Source of the DNA: Physcomitrium patens
Lineage: Eukaryota; Streptophyta; Bryopsida; Funariales; Funariaceae
Length of the DNA stretch: 64,000 nt
Direction: 5' to 3'
Assembly: GCF_000002425.4 (NCBI RefSeq)
Contig: NC_037266.1
Location: 9,031,818 to 9,095,817 of the forward strand
The notes under the pieces were generated by a model. It saw nothing but the letters and a program-made list of their open reading frames with translations, had not been told where the DNA came from and did not search any database. How positions within the stretch are numbered: position 1 is the stretch's first letter; every line of letters begins with the position of its first letter. A program made the position numbers and the translations under genes. This document shows positions 12,279 to 24,480 of the stretch, piece after piece.

Positions 12279-13479
12279 CCAATAAGGGTAGTGGCCATAT
12301 CAATGTAGCTCATATGGTAGATGGCACACTCAACTTGAAAGATGAAGAGAAGGTGAACAAACTCATAAATAGTGTATCCTTGCACAAAGAAATACTTTAA
12401 TGAATCCTCAAAATCCCCCTACTTTGAAATATTTGGGAGGCCAAATGTAATCACAACCGCAATTGCATCCCCTTATGTAGTTCAACAATCTTCTATAAAG
12501 CATAGAAAACAACCATCTAAGTTAGAATAAAAGCATGGAAGGAGATACACAAAATAAAAAAAAATATGCTAATATTAGTAAAACAAGAAACTTGGTTTAT
12601 AGAAATCCAAACTATCAAAAATGTCTTTGCAATAAGAACCAAACTAGATTGGCAAATCCTTCTTCTGAAAGATTACTTATCCCACAACTTGGTGCTACAA
12701 GGTGAATTCTTTACCACAAATCCACGAAAAGTGGATATCAATAAATGCATAATACCACAAGAGGAGGCACCAAGGCTTCTACTTAGAACCAACTACTTCC
12801 ACCATTATGACAAACCTTGGGTGTCCAACTCCTTCCAACTAGGGTGGCAATCAAAGGCTTTGTAGAAGAACTATTGAGACTACCTGTGCCATGGCCATAG
12901 AAATATATCTCAATGAGGCAAAGACTAAATTGATTCAATACTTGTAACTCTAGGGAGGTAAGATTACGGATGGTCAATCTAGGAGCACTCAACAATTAAA
13001 TCGAGAACTATAAAAAATAATTGAAATACTACTTTGGCAAATATAACAACAAAAGATACACCAAAATTTAGATGACGATGATGGTTATGAAGCAAAAGAA
13101 GAACCATCTAGTAAGCTCTAGAGACATATGTCTAATAATATCAAGATGGATCATGCTCCAATTCAACTCTATAATTTATGTATTAATAGTAATGTCTAAT
13201 ATCTCTAACCACAACATCTTTTATTTCTTTGATATCATTTTCAATAATATGTCAATGTGGACAATACAATTAAATAACAATATGGATAGATCAGAATATA
13301 CCACTAGACCATGGATAAGTTTATAAAAGTCAATATAGAGTAAGATTTTAGCCTCTCTCTTCTTTCTAAAGATAAATAACCTACCTCATACATTACAACT
13401 AATCTAGCATCTTCATTTGGTTTGTTGGATTCATCTAGCATAATTTGCAACATACAAAATTTGAATATTAAATACAATG
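12279..13479. other. Unassigned AT-rich sequence after element A
   Basis: A 99-codon plus-strand frame at 12566-12865 and a few shorter ones have no recognisable motif, start context or splice partners. No terminal repeats found. Possibly worn repeat DNA. Confidence 0.4.
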
Positions 13480-13552
13480 TAGATTTTGGCTTAGATGGTA
13501 GAGCACTCGCTTAACATGCAAAAGATATGGAAATTAATATCCTCTTCTTTTA
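13480..13552 (+). pseudogene. tRNA-Ala-derived relic
   Basis: GCTTAGATGGTAGAGCACTC and the following TCGCTTAACATGC match the D-arm and anticodon arm of plant tRNA-Ala closely (expected GCTCAGATGGTAGAGCGCTC and TCGCTTAGCATGC). The T-arm GATATGGAAATTAATATCC is recognisable but worn. The acceptor stem no longer pairs and the anticodon is changed, so it is not a working tRNA. It may be a tRNA pseudogene or the head of a tRNA-derived SINE. Confidence 0.65.
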
Positions 13553-15026
13553 TTTCTTTTGTAGTTCAATTAGCTAGATCATCTACTTGAGTTACAAGAT
13601 TGGCTTACAAAAAACCACCAACACAATAAAAGAGCTCAAAGATATAACAAACATAGGATTTTTTGTCTAATAACATAAATAATTACTATACAAAATCTAG
13701 CATCTATGGCTTTTCCAAAAAATAATAACTATGTAATGGCTACACCAATTTAGAACCTTATCAATAGAGGAATGGAGATCAAAGGCTTCACAAGCAAGTA
13801 AATGCGGGTTTTGTAACTTTGAAGGAATAGAAAATACAAAACACACCTTATATAAATCTCCTTAGGTTTCTTCAACGTGACATTATCTTACTTTATTATA
13901 CTCCTCATATGGCCTACTTTATTTAAATACAACTTGGCACTCTATTCAATTTAGGATATTGGCAATTGCAAGAGAAAACTCCATTAATGACACCTCTTCA
14001 TAGGATTCAACAAACTTAACTCAATTAACAAAAATACATCTTGAGACTTGATATGTGCCAATATTAGATAGAATATTTGAGTTAAAAAATTTTATCAAGA
14101 AGTTTTGAGATATACTTCTTCATTAAATAAAATATAATTTTATTCTTGAAAAATAATAAAATAGCTTGGTGCCAAAGTCTAGTGCACTATTATCTACTTT
14201 AACTATCCAGCAAATAAGATTAATGAACTAAAAATGCTCTTTTACAAAGTTTGGATATCACAAGATATATTTGCTATCTATGGTACTACTCTACAACAAA
14301 ATTAGCTTTCACCAGCAATATTTCTCTTAAAGTTTCTTATGAAAGTTATTCCATAGGTTCAAATAGACATACTAATTTGATCAAATAAATTTTATATATA
14401 TACAAGTTTATCCAAAAAGAATCAAGAATTATCAATAGACATTAATACATTGTTCAAATAAATAGCTTACAATAACAATCTTATAGAGAGGAGCATTTCT
14501 TCTCTTAAAACATTGAACCAATAGAGCAAATCTTTAGATAGTGATTCTCTTTAAACAACTTATCTTAGATAATATGAAGAAGTTGGCAACCAACTCCAAT
14601 CTATAAATAGTATATTAGAGTATGGAGATAACAACCTTCTACTTTTATTGCAATCACATAATTAAAGTCTTATATCAATACAAACATAATAAACAAAAAT
14701 TAGACAAGACAACATTGCATTTATACAACAATTTACACCAAGAAATAATTACAACAAAAAATAGTTGGTCAACATGTAAATGGAATGAAAAGTCAAAAAA
14801 ACACAAGCAAAGATGAAACAAGAATGTTGAAAGCAACCTCTAGATTTTCTTCAATTCATCCACTAGCAACAAAAGGTTAAGAAGGAATAATAGTAACATT
14901 TAGATATTGTTCTTTATGACGCTAAAGACAACCTATATCTTATAGAATCCACTAGGAATAATCCATAGTTTCATGGCAGCATAACATCTTTAGAAGTTTA
15001 TGCGACTATAGGGCAACAGCTATTGG
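13553..15026. other. AT-rich sequence, no gene recognised
   Basis: Only short frames of low-complexity composition. The stretch ends in a long poly(A) run, so part of it could be the body of a retroposed sequence, but I see no coding homology. Confidence 0.35.

Positions 15027-15054
<28 letters not shown>
15027..15054 (+). repeat. Poly(A) run of about 28 bases
   Basis: An uninterrupted A run, by far the longest in the window and typical of a LINE/SINE or retrocopy tail. No convincing target-site duplication was found around it. Confidence 0.6.
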
Positions 15055-15057
<3 letters not shown>

Positions 15058-15372
15058 ATACATAGATGACAAATGAGTGGTAATTTTTTGACCTTGGGCC
15101 GTGCTACCAAAGATAATGTCACACTTCATTATACAACCATGAAGACACATTACACATGCCTTGAAGTAAATACAAATCATTTTATTCAATCATTAGACCA
15201 TTAGATAGGAACCCAATTCATAATGACTAGATATTATTACTACATGATAGAAATGTAAAGGACAACAATAGTCAAACCTTTCCTAATGAGGGTCAATGAC
15301 TCATTCATTTGTCTAGTGAAGGCTAACCACACATTTAGACATAAATTATAATGTGCTTTTGTGCTTTGTTTT

Positions 15373-15446
15373 AACCTTGGAGATTTCAAGGCTAGATCAT
15401 CCGCTTAATAAGTAGGAGGTCTTGAGTTCAATTCTTAATGGAAGCA
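15373..15446 (+). pseudogene. tRNA-Thr-derived relic
   Basis: The run CCGCTTAATAAGTAGGAGG, then TCTTGAGTTCAATTCTTAATGGAAGCA, follows the 3' two-thirds of plant tRNA-Thr (anticodon arm, variable loop, T-arm, acceptor strand). The 5' third is badly altered and the acceptor stem does not close. Like the tRNA-Ala relic 1.9 kb upstream, it lies on the plus strand and could be a SINE head or a tRNA pseudogene. Confidence 0.6.
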
Positions 15447-15617
15447 GTAACTATTTTTTGTTTATATTAAGGAGGGAATCAAAGATGAAAACTAGAATTT
15501 AATTCAGGGTTGCCTTGCATCTTACTAATGCAAGTCTGTCATCCCTCCACTGGATATATCTTCTCTGCCATGTCTGTCACTCTACCCATCGAAGACAATG
15601 ATATATTAAAGGTTAAT

Positions 15618-15664
15618 CAAAAACTTATTTGCAATTTCAAAAACTTATTTGCAATTTCAAAAAC
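15618..15664 (+). repeat. Perfect tandem duplication of a 20-bp unit
   Basis: CAAAAACTTATTTGCAATTT occurs twice in a row (15618-15637 and 15638-15657), followed by the first seven bases of a third copy. Confidence 0.9.
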
Positions 15665-18600
15665 ATTACATTGACCTTCAATAGGATTTCAACACTTTGT
15701 ATGTTAGGATTTTCAGCAACACACATACCAAAAAACCATAGGGAACCAATTCCATTGTACCAACTTGCATTGGTTGAACAAATAAATGCCACTATTGCTA
15801 GGTGGACAAACATCCATACCCAATTGGGTGCTTATGAATCAACAATATACAACATCAAGGTCAATAATACTCACTCCAATACTAGAGTAGCAAGCATCAC
15901 CACCAAACTCAAAACTCCACAAAGGAAGGTACCAAAGCCAGGGCACCCACCAAACTTGGGACATCTTTTTCATAACTAAAAAGCTATGGAGCAAGGACCA
16001 CTGCCAAGTTCCCTGCCATGGGGGATCTAAACCCTAACATCAATTTGTGCCTTTGAATATGTGAGTGTGTGGTGGTGGTTGGTTCCAGATGGAATGGTCC
16101 TGGTCCCAAAGGGTGGAGGCCATTGTGTGGTGTTTATGGCCCTGCCCAGCCATCTTCCTTTTTTTCATTCTTTCTCACCACCTTGTCTATCCCTCCCCTT
16201 GGTGAAACTTCCCTTCCATTCCATGTATATTTCACATGAATCAAAGGAAATAATAATGTGTTTTTTTTATGGGGAGGATTTTTTTTATGGGGAGGAGTAG
16301 GAATGAAGCGAAAAGGTTTAATTTTACATGTATCAATAGAGTTGGATTGGGAAATGGAGAATTGTAGCCTGTAGCAATTGACACAGAAAGTGTGGTTGAT
16401 GTGAATCTGGATCAGAAGATGTTACTTTATGTCACACCATATTTTGGTGTATCCATCATGTAATTTTAGAATTATTTTTGTTGTTGGTTGATTATAAGTG
16501 AATGAGACATGAGAGGAATTTTCATATTGGCATAACCTTTCAAAGATGGCTTCTGTATGTGTTCATCTGGTCACTAGTTGGGTGGTCTTTTGTCTTACAG
16601 GTCCAATAAATCATGGTGGTCTTATTAGGAGCTAATCAATAGTTGTTGCATTGGTGCCAAAAGGTATTGTTAATGTGCAGAATTTGGTCTAGGAAAATAG
16701 ATAGAGATTGCACCTGTATTGTCATAAGTAGACCAATGTATAACTGTACAAATGCAAAAGTAAAATGAAGTCACAATTCAAATGAATATGTGATAAAAAA
16801 GAAATTAATAGTATGCATGCATGGATACATACATGAAGGGGAGAGACATAAAATGAAAAATGATTGCAGTCTTTTACAACATTTATGACTTTTTCATTCT
16901 AACATATGAAATAGAGATTCAACATTATGTTAAATTCATGATTTTTTTGCACATATGTAAGATCATCATTTTTTATTTTTTATTTTTTTTTTCTCAAATA
17001 TAGAGAGAACCATAAATGGGTGGATGGATTAACGTTACAGTCTAGAGTGATAATTTCAAACTAAAATTAAATGAAAAGATACAAATATGAATACAATCTC
17101 TTAAAGAAGAGGTCCTTTTTTCCATTTTTATTATTACTTTATTTTATTTTAATGCAATGCAAAAAAATTATGAAATATTTAACATTATTGTATTTGTTTA
17201 GTTTATTTGTGTTATTTTAACGAATGATTGAACAATAACAACTTTTTTACGTTCTATGTCTTTTCTTTGGCTTGTTACTAAATCTGCACAAGGATAGAGT
17301 TGAAAAGGACTTTCATTCCATTCTTATTTTATTTTTGTGGAATGATAAATAAATGAATATCCACATAAACCAAGTGAGTGATTTTGTATCCATGCAATTC
17401 ACTATACATATATATATATATATATATAATGAATTGCTTTTATATATATGAAAAAAAACATATCAAATTTTAAGAAAAACTATTTTGGAAAACTGATGCA
17501 AAATTCTCTTCTTTTAGTGTTTGAAATCACTGTTAGAGTGGCTTACAGTGCATGTGGTCACACAGATTCAGCCTTGCTTGCATATGGCTCATCACATTTA
17601 TCCTCTCTCTTCCACGTATCTATTTTTATTTATGTTTTTATTTTTATTTTTCAACTGATTGCAAATAGGATCTCAATTAATGAAATAACTTAGGGATCAT
17701 TAAGTGGGTTTTTGCACACAATTTACTTCACAGGTGCTGCAGGTCTTACATGATGCATGTTAGTTTTGAGAGTGGAAGTAAACATTTTGCAAAGGTGCTA
17801 TGAGCCCTCAGCCCCCCAAGTGGGTAGCATTTGAACATTACAGGGCCTTACTAAAATTTGAAATATAGGTAGCATGATGTCTTGACCTTTCCACTTAGGA
17901 AAAAAGCAGACTTTTGCTACTATTCATATATTGCACATGCCATCTTGCAGCATATGTGAGAGGAATATCTCCCAAGATGTATCTAAATACTAATAAAAAA
18001 GGACTAATAATAACAAATATCAAAATTTCAAAATAAATAAAAATAAATAAAACAACAACAACAACCTTAAGGAAAGCTAATTTTGTACCCTCAATTGTGT
18101 GGGGGTGTATTTGGGCAGCCAAAAAGTAGAATTATAAGATTACATTCTTGCAAGGGGACTTAATGGTGAGTGAAATTATGTTGACAAATTGAGAAGAAGC
18201 ACATTCTTTGAAAGGTGTTGAAGAGTACTACTTTGTATTTTACTTTTTAGAGTATTATGTGCAACTGCTTCTATTGTGTTGTTTTTAAAAAAGGTTGTAA
18301 GCTACTATTGTTTTTTAAGTGTCAAACAAAGATATTAAGTTCTTCATTTCACACAATCTTTTTTATCAATTCATTTAAATGTATAAATATATATATATAT
18401 ATATATATGTATTGATACTAAATTTTAAAAATTGGGATGCACACACAAAATCCATTGCGATTAATACTAAAAAAAAAAAGATTAATAAATTTGTTACATT
18501 TTATTTAGAAATTATTGTGACCTTAATAATTGGAAATAATTTAGGTTTGTTTACAAATTTATCAGCCTAAGCTACCAAAACAAATGTAGATAACACAAGT

Positions 18601-20009
18601 AAGAGACAAAATATATTAATTATTTGTAATGCCTATTATGATGCATCAATAGCTTAAATATTAATACTCTTCAAGGCATTAGTTAAATAATTATTCATTA
18701 ATTTGATTTAATATATAATATAGATGCAAAGAAAAAAATAATAAATAAATAAATGCACTCTAACATTCTAACAAGATCTTAAATGTTACTTTCAAAACAA
18801 GGCTTGTCTACAATTATTTTAACAACTTTTTTTGCATTCAATCTTTCTTGATTAAATAGCTCATCAAAGCACAAATGATCCAAATTAGATTTATAGACAA
18901 TTTTCACATATTCTCTTTTAAATAAATTAAAGCTTAATAATTAATGTTTTTTACATATTTATCATGTTAATACAATAATATATAAATTAAAAATATATTA
19001 AATTTTAATATAAAATATATTTATCATAAAAAAATGTAAAAATTAAAAATACATTAAAATTTAAAAAGTCAAAAGAATATATATATACATCCAAAATTAA
19101 GGTGACATAATTTTTTTATAATAATATTTTTTATATAAAAATAAAAATAAATAGACATTACTATTGTTAATATAATTTATTCAAATATAACACAACATGT
19201 ACATTAAAAGACTTTAAAAAATATTTTAAATAATATTTATTGATAAAATAAATCATTAATAAGTATTATATTTTAATGATTATTTTTTATTTATTTTATT
19301 ACCAACAATTAACTAACAAGTAAGTATATATTTAACCAATCTTCAATCCGATATATTTTTGTCTCTCTATTGTTCTTATAAATATTTTTTTTCAATCTAT
19401 TAGAGGTCAAAAGTTTATTTTTAAAATATTTATTAAAGTTTTTATAAATATTTATAAAACCATGTACAAATATTACAACAAGCATTAACCTAATCTTTTT
19501 ATATACATAAGAATATTTATAAACATATGTGTATATATGTTTATATTTGTATTTATAATTTTAAAGAAAAAGTATCATATATATTTATATTTATATTTAT
19601 ATATGTCTTTCAAATAAGTTGAAATATTAAGAATACCCATGTATTCTTGATAATAGCAAATATATCCCTTGTATTTGTGATATACTAGCAAAGGTATCTT
19701 TGTTGGTGATGCCTCTACTAAGGTATCACCAACATTCTTTGCTTAGTAGTCATCTTGGACCAAACTTTTTAAATTTATAAATGGACAAATTACTCTTTAA
19801 AACAGTTTGGCAAATTGCATACACCATTCTATGTTGCTATCTCTATCACAAATGTTCTTCCGGATGTGATATTTCTGCACACTCTAATGAAAACTAGCTT
19901 GTAAGAACCCATGTTGACATCTTCTTTAACAATCTATCACAGTCCTTGTATAGTGTTACTTGTTATAGTTACTGCCACAAATGCAATCCTTTGAACATCA
20001 GTGTAGTGT
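15665..20009. other. AT-rich intergenic spacer with TA microsatellites
   Basis: Frames at 15629-15979 and 16061-16300 have slightly higher GC but no recognisable domains. (TA)n tracts lie at about 17407-17429 and 18388-18408. A small inverted repeat, GTTGGTGAT ... ATCACCAAC, is at about 19702-19733. The right-hand end may include the 3' UTR of the minus-strand gene at 20.0-23.4 kb. Confidence 0.5.
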
Positions 20010-23000
20010 TTATGATAACACTGCAATTTGTGCTTCCATCTCCCAGAGTTCAACCATGAGCTTGATGTTGTCGTGGCCCACATCATGCACATTATGTTCA
20101 ATTTGTGATTTGACTCTTGCCATGAAACACAATTTGTAGTGTTCTATCAAGATAAGCATTGGAATCTATTGATGAATTGGAAGTAATGAATGTCCTTGAC
20201 AAATTCAAATCAAATGATTCATTGAAAAAGCAACACATCCTTACCTTGGTTATGACCAAAAAGGTAAAGAAAAGTGTGGAATAGATTTTGTCCACAGGTG
20301 AATAAACTTACCTTATCTGACCTTGTTTATGCCTCCAACATTTGTTCTGCCTTGCAATGCTATTATTATGATGGTAAGCGCTACAATAAACATCATATTC
20401 AAAGTCATGTGTGTGTGGACAAGAGTAAAGAGAAATAAATGCCTAAGGCTCCAGTGTCTGTGCAATCATGTGGATGCCATCTTCTAGACATGTACATGCT
20501 TTTTCATGAAGTTGACAAGAGTATCTATCAATCTCTCTGAGCCAAACGTCAACTCCCAGCTTGCAACATTGTGTCATGGACAACAAGCAACAAAAGAAAT
20601 TGTTATAGAGAGCAATTATCCAAAAAGAAAATAGCATCAGAGCAAATCTAGGGCAATTCAACAATGGCAACTGAATTGCAAGGCATACTGGGTAAAACTC
20701 TACAGAACCATCAATGCTACAGAGGTGCTGATTTGCAACTTGATTGTCCATGTTGCCACAACTACTGCAATCAGTGTGGTTTTAGTAAAGAAAAAATTGA
20801 CACAGTATTAATTATCACCTTTACTGAATAACTTATATTATATTAGAATTTAACAATATTTTCATGTAAAAACCTTTAGATAACTTATGATTGAATACCA
20901 CTTGTATATTAAATATAAAATTATAAAATTATAATTTTAAATCATGTCTTTCCTAAAAGATACCTCAAAGTCCAACATACTACTAAATTTTGGTTTTAGT
21001 TTGGATTTAGAGATTACTGAAGTAAATGTTTTCTTCTATTGACATTTTTTATGAAGAAAAACAAATAAAAATTGCTGAAGCATAACTAAAAAATTATTGA
21101 TTTTACTTAGGCTTTAAATTTTTAAATAAAATTAAAAAATCTTATTAAATGCATCACTTAATTTTGTTATCTATCAAAATACAAGCCAATAAGAGCAAAA
21201 CAATTAATATGCAAAAAAAGTAGAATGTTTTATAATAGAGGAGATTATGCAAGAAACAAATCATGTCTTTGCCTTTACTGTAAACAATTTATTATAGTTT
21301 TGTTTATTAGAAATTTGATTTGCAGTGTTACAATTGAGGATTTTTGCATCTATTGCAGTCATCTATTAATTAGAATCATTATGACTTCCACGAATTATTG
21401 TTTATTAACATTTTTAAAAGATAAAATTAAACAATGTATTTTCTAAAAATCAAGTCATAAGAAATTTGAGGTAAAATTTTAATACGTCATAATATGTTTT
21501 ACTAAAATTAGATATACTAAGTTCTTTAGTGATATTTTATAAAATAATAACCAACTTTAAAAGTAGGAATTTTTGCATCAAAGTTTTTTTTTATTTATTT
21601 CATAAATTCATTTTTTATTTTATTATTTATTTTTAAAATACTTATAAACATTGTAGTCGAATAAGTCAACTATCAGGGAATCTAATATATATATATATAT
21701 ATATATATTTAATACATAGTTCAAGCTACAAGAAATTATAAGTTCTTAAAAAAATATTTGATTCATAAATATAAATCAAATTTAAAATATGGACAACCAA
21801 TTTTTATCCTTACTTAAAAAAAACCCCCGAAATCTAAACCAATTAAGACATCAAAACTTTAAGCTTGTGTCTCTTTTATCTTTTTTTTGTGTTTTTGTGT
21901 GACAATCAAATTGACAAGCTTTTTTATAAACTTAGAAATATTTTGTTCTTAGTAATGTGCTAACAGTTGTAAAAAAAGAAACACATTGACTCACAAAATA
22001 TATTCCATAAGATTTTCTTAACCTTGATATATTCCTAAAGTTCATCTTCTATCAAAACTAAATATAAAATATAATGCAATCAACTAATTTTTTTAAAATA
22101 CACAAACTTTATACATCCTGAGCTAATAGTCAAAAATGCTCTAGAGAATCAAATTATAAACAATGCTAAAATTATTTTTTTCATTTAGAAATACTTTCTA
22201 CAAATAATAGTTTGTACTACCATTCTTAAGAGTGCATAACTGTGTTGAACAACTTCTTCAACAAACAAAGGCTCAAAAGCTTATTTTGTGTCTTCCTATT
22301 TACCCCACAAACAGTGCACTATAATCCTATTAATTAACATTTGCAATTTTTTCTACAAGCCTGAAGTGATGTGGAATGCAATTACATATTCCATCACAGC
22401 TGTAACTTGAGTGGAGTTGGTTCGTTGTAGCTGTGATGGATCTTGTGTCGATGTAGATTTTGATGCCTAGGCCTGCACAAACTGATAAGTTGGACAGTGT
22501 TGCATAGCTGAGATCACAGTGGGTACAGGTAACTTTACATGCAATTTGATCAATCATAATGACACGCTTTCTGCAGTAGATTAAAATTGTGCAGCAAATA
22601 CAGAATCGTTCAAGTGATCAACTCATGCTGTAAGATGCTCCATTCAATGTTTGCTCGTCTATCAAGCACTATCAATGCTGTGCATACAATTTGCAAAACA
22701 AGTTTGTATTCAGGGGAGACCAAACGAAAATGGATGCGTGCAACTCCTTGCACATAACCAAGTAAAGAGCTAAGGAATGAACAAGCAAGGGTATTTGGGA
22801 CATAAGCAGAGTTGGAACCCTGGAGATAATCAATACAATCAACAATAAGAATTACAATATCAACTGATTATTGCAAAGCTTTAAAACCATCAAGCTGCAT
22901 GTCATAAAAACTTGCAGATCGATCCTATCTGAATGCAAAATGAGTAAAAATGCAAAAAGCCGTCTAGTATTGCACCTGGAACTGCCAACGGCATTCAATA

Positions 23001-23370
23001 GCCAGTCCACCACCAGAGCATCCCCAGACTCCACAATGGGCTTCCTCAAAGTCTCGTGCATCTTCAAATCTATTGCAACATGCAAAATCCTTGCAGAAAC
23101 TAGTTGTGTCCAAACCAAAATAAACTGAACATTTTTTTTGAAATTCAAATTCCTTTCATACATTCAAAACAAGCTCAATTCGTTACTGAATGACGCATTT
23201 TGAATTCAGTAAAAGTATTTTCTGTAGCCCAAGCAAAATCCGCTCTACTTATAATTGATCATCTGTGAGCTGGATTGGTAAACTGGACCTCGAATACACT
23301 CAGAATTATCTTCATGGTGTATGTGCAGCATTTGCACCTGCCAAAATGAGTGATAATTGTTCGTTTCCAT
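20010..23370 (-). CDS. Unidentified multi-exon gene (model incomplete)
   Basis: I do not recognise the product. Clearest exons: 23370-23338 (ATG, METNNYHSFWQ), 23089-22976 and about 22819-22610. They join in phase 0 with GT-AG introns into a Cys/Trp-containing start (SGGGLAIECRWQFQ, then SFLSSLLGYVQGVARIHF). Further down, 20586-20443 (WLREIDRYSCQLHEKA) follows a 110-bp GT-AG intron after an exon ending VEFYP. The best last exon, at about 20180-20010, ends ELWEMEAQIAVLS before a stop. The middle exons (22570-20780) are unresolved, and the third exon reaches a stop unless an inner donor is used. The start is supported by an in-frame stop just upstream and by a GC-rich promoter-like region at 24.2-24.5 kb. 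A decayed gene copy is possible. Another frame through the same first exons is also open. Confidence 0.42.
21686..21708. repeat. (TA)n microsatellite
   Basis: An uninterrupted TA run inside the AT-rich stretch between the two exon clusters of the unidentified gene; if that model is right, it is intronic. Confidence 0.9.
22390..22440. repeat. Hairpin-forming inverted repeat
   Basis: TCCATCACAGCT at the left pairs perfectly with AGCTGTGATGGA at the right, with three more pairs after two mismatches and a loop of about 17 bases. No known element identified. Confidence 0.7.
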
Positions 23371-24149
23371 GATCCGGAACTACCCATTTTGCAGAGCAAG
23401 AAACAACGACGAGCCCTCAGCATCTGACGCAAACTCATGCTGCCTCTCCTAAAACCCTTCTCCTGCATTTCCCCCATGCCTAGCTCCGCACAGTGGCAGA
23501 AAACTTCCCTACGCCAACATGAATTCCACTCAAGCACAGACCAGACGCAATCCACTTGCTCATCTGCTTCTCATTCCCCCCTCAATTACATCAACAGTTG
23601 ACGACGCATTCGCATACAAGTGAGGCTATGTCCCCATCCCTTTCCTCGCCACGTCCATCTCTTCCCAACCCAGCGCTGATTCCACCACCTCTCACCCACT
23701 CGCAAAAACACCATCCCCTCGACTCTCGCTCCTATGCCTTGTCATCCTGCACAGCACCCACTACAACTCTCCCAAAATGCGACCCAAACAGGATCTGGAT
23801 GAACCCGCCCTCAGAGTCATTTCGGTAGGACTTCGGAGCGAACCACAGAATTCAACTCGTAAAAAGATTGGGTTTCCGCATACCTGAAGGTCTGTGTAGA
23901 GAGGGGGGAGAAAAGAAAAAAGAAAAAAGAAAATCGAATGTCAGTGCTACTTTCTCACGCTACAAATGATGAAATTACTAGTTGCTGTAAACTGAGCGCG
24001 CCGGAGAACATGGGAATAGTCTTCAGAATTCACGACCTCGATTAGTGAGCACTTAAAATATTTCGTTGCAAAAGTCAACACCCTTACATCCAGATGCGAA
24101 AAATACCCACGAAATAAAAACCAATGAGTGCTCGAATTCCGTTGCAAAA

Positions 24150-24480
24150 AAACGGAATATAGGTTGTCACCTTATCGCCGGATCCGTCGCCACCTCGCTC
24201 TTTGGGACGAGAACTCGCGGCAGAGAAAAAAAGAGATTCCGCCGCCTTCGAATTCGAGCTACATTCGCCGTGTTCCCTTGAGTTTCTCGCTTCCGGTATT
24301 CGTCGAGGGGCGATCTACGGCGGAGAATGGCGGGAGTTTATGAGAAAGCTCGCCCACGTGGACGGTTGTGTCAGCATTCCTTTGCTGAGTGTGCGCCTTT
24401 TGAACCGACGTGGCAAAGGGGTCTGTCATTGGGTGAGACCCCGGAACGGAGCGCTATTGGTTGGGCGGTGGGAGGAATTA
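24150..24480 (-). promoter_or_regulatory. GC-rich promoter-like region with G-box and CCAAT motifs
   Basis: A GC-rich island in AT-rich surroundings, upstream of the minus-strand gene starting at 23370. It has a palindromic CCACGTGG at 24354-24361 and two minus-strand CCAAT motifs (about 24428-24458). Donor-like AAG/GTGACA at about 24170 and CAG/GTATGC at about 23880 (minus strand) suggest 5' UTR introns. Promoter function is inferred. Confidence 0.45.

Noticed and set aside
12279-15054. LINE body ending in the 28-A run
   Set aside because: No endonuclease or reverse-transcriptase motif seen upstream and no target duplication found.
13480-15446. Functional tRNA genes for Ala and Thr
   Set aside because: Acceptor stems do not pair and anticodon positions are changed.
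22672-23477. Alternative 133-residue reading of the unidentified gene in another frame (start MGEMQEKGF, through ILHVAIDLKMHETLRKP)
   Set aside because: Also open across the same introns (phase 2), but its third exon is shorter and less protein-like, and its start lacks the upstream in-frame stop seen for METNNYHSFWQ. Kept as a real alternative, not preferred.
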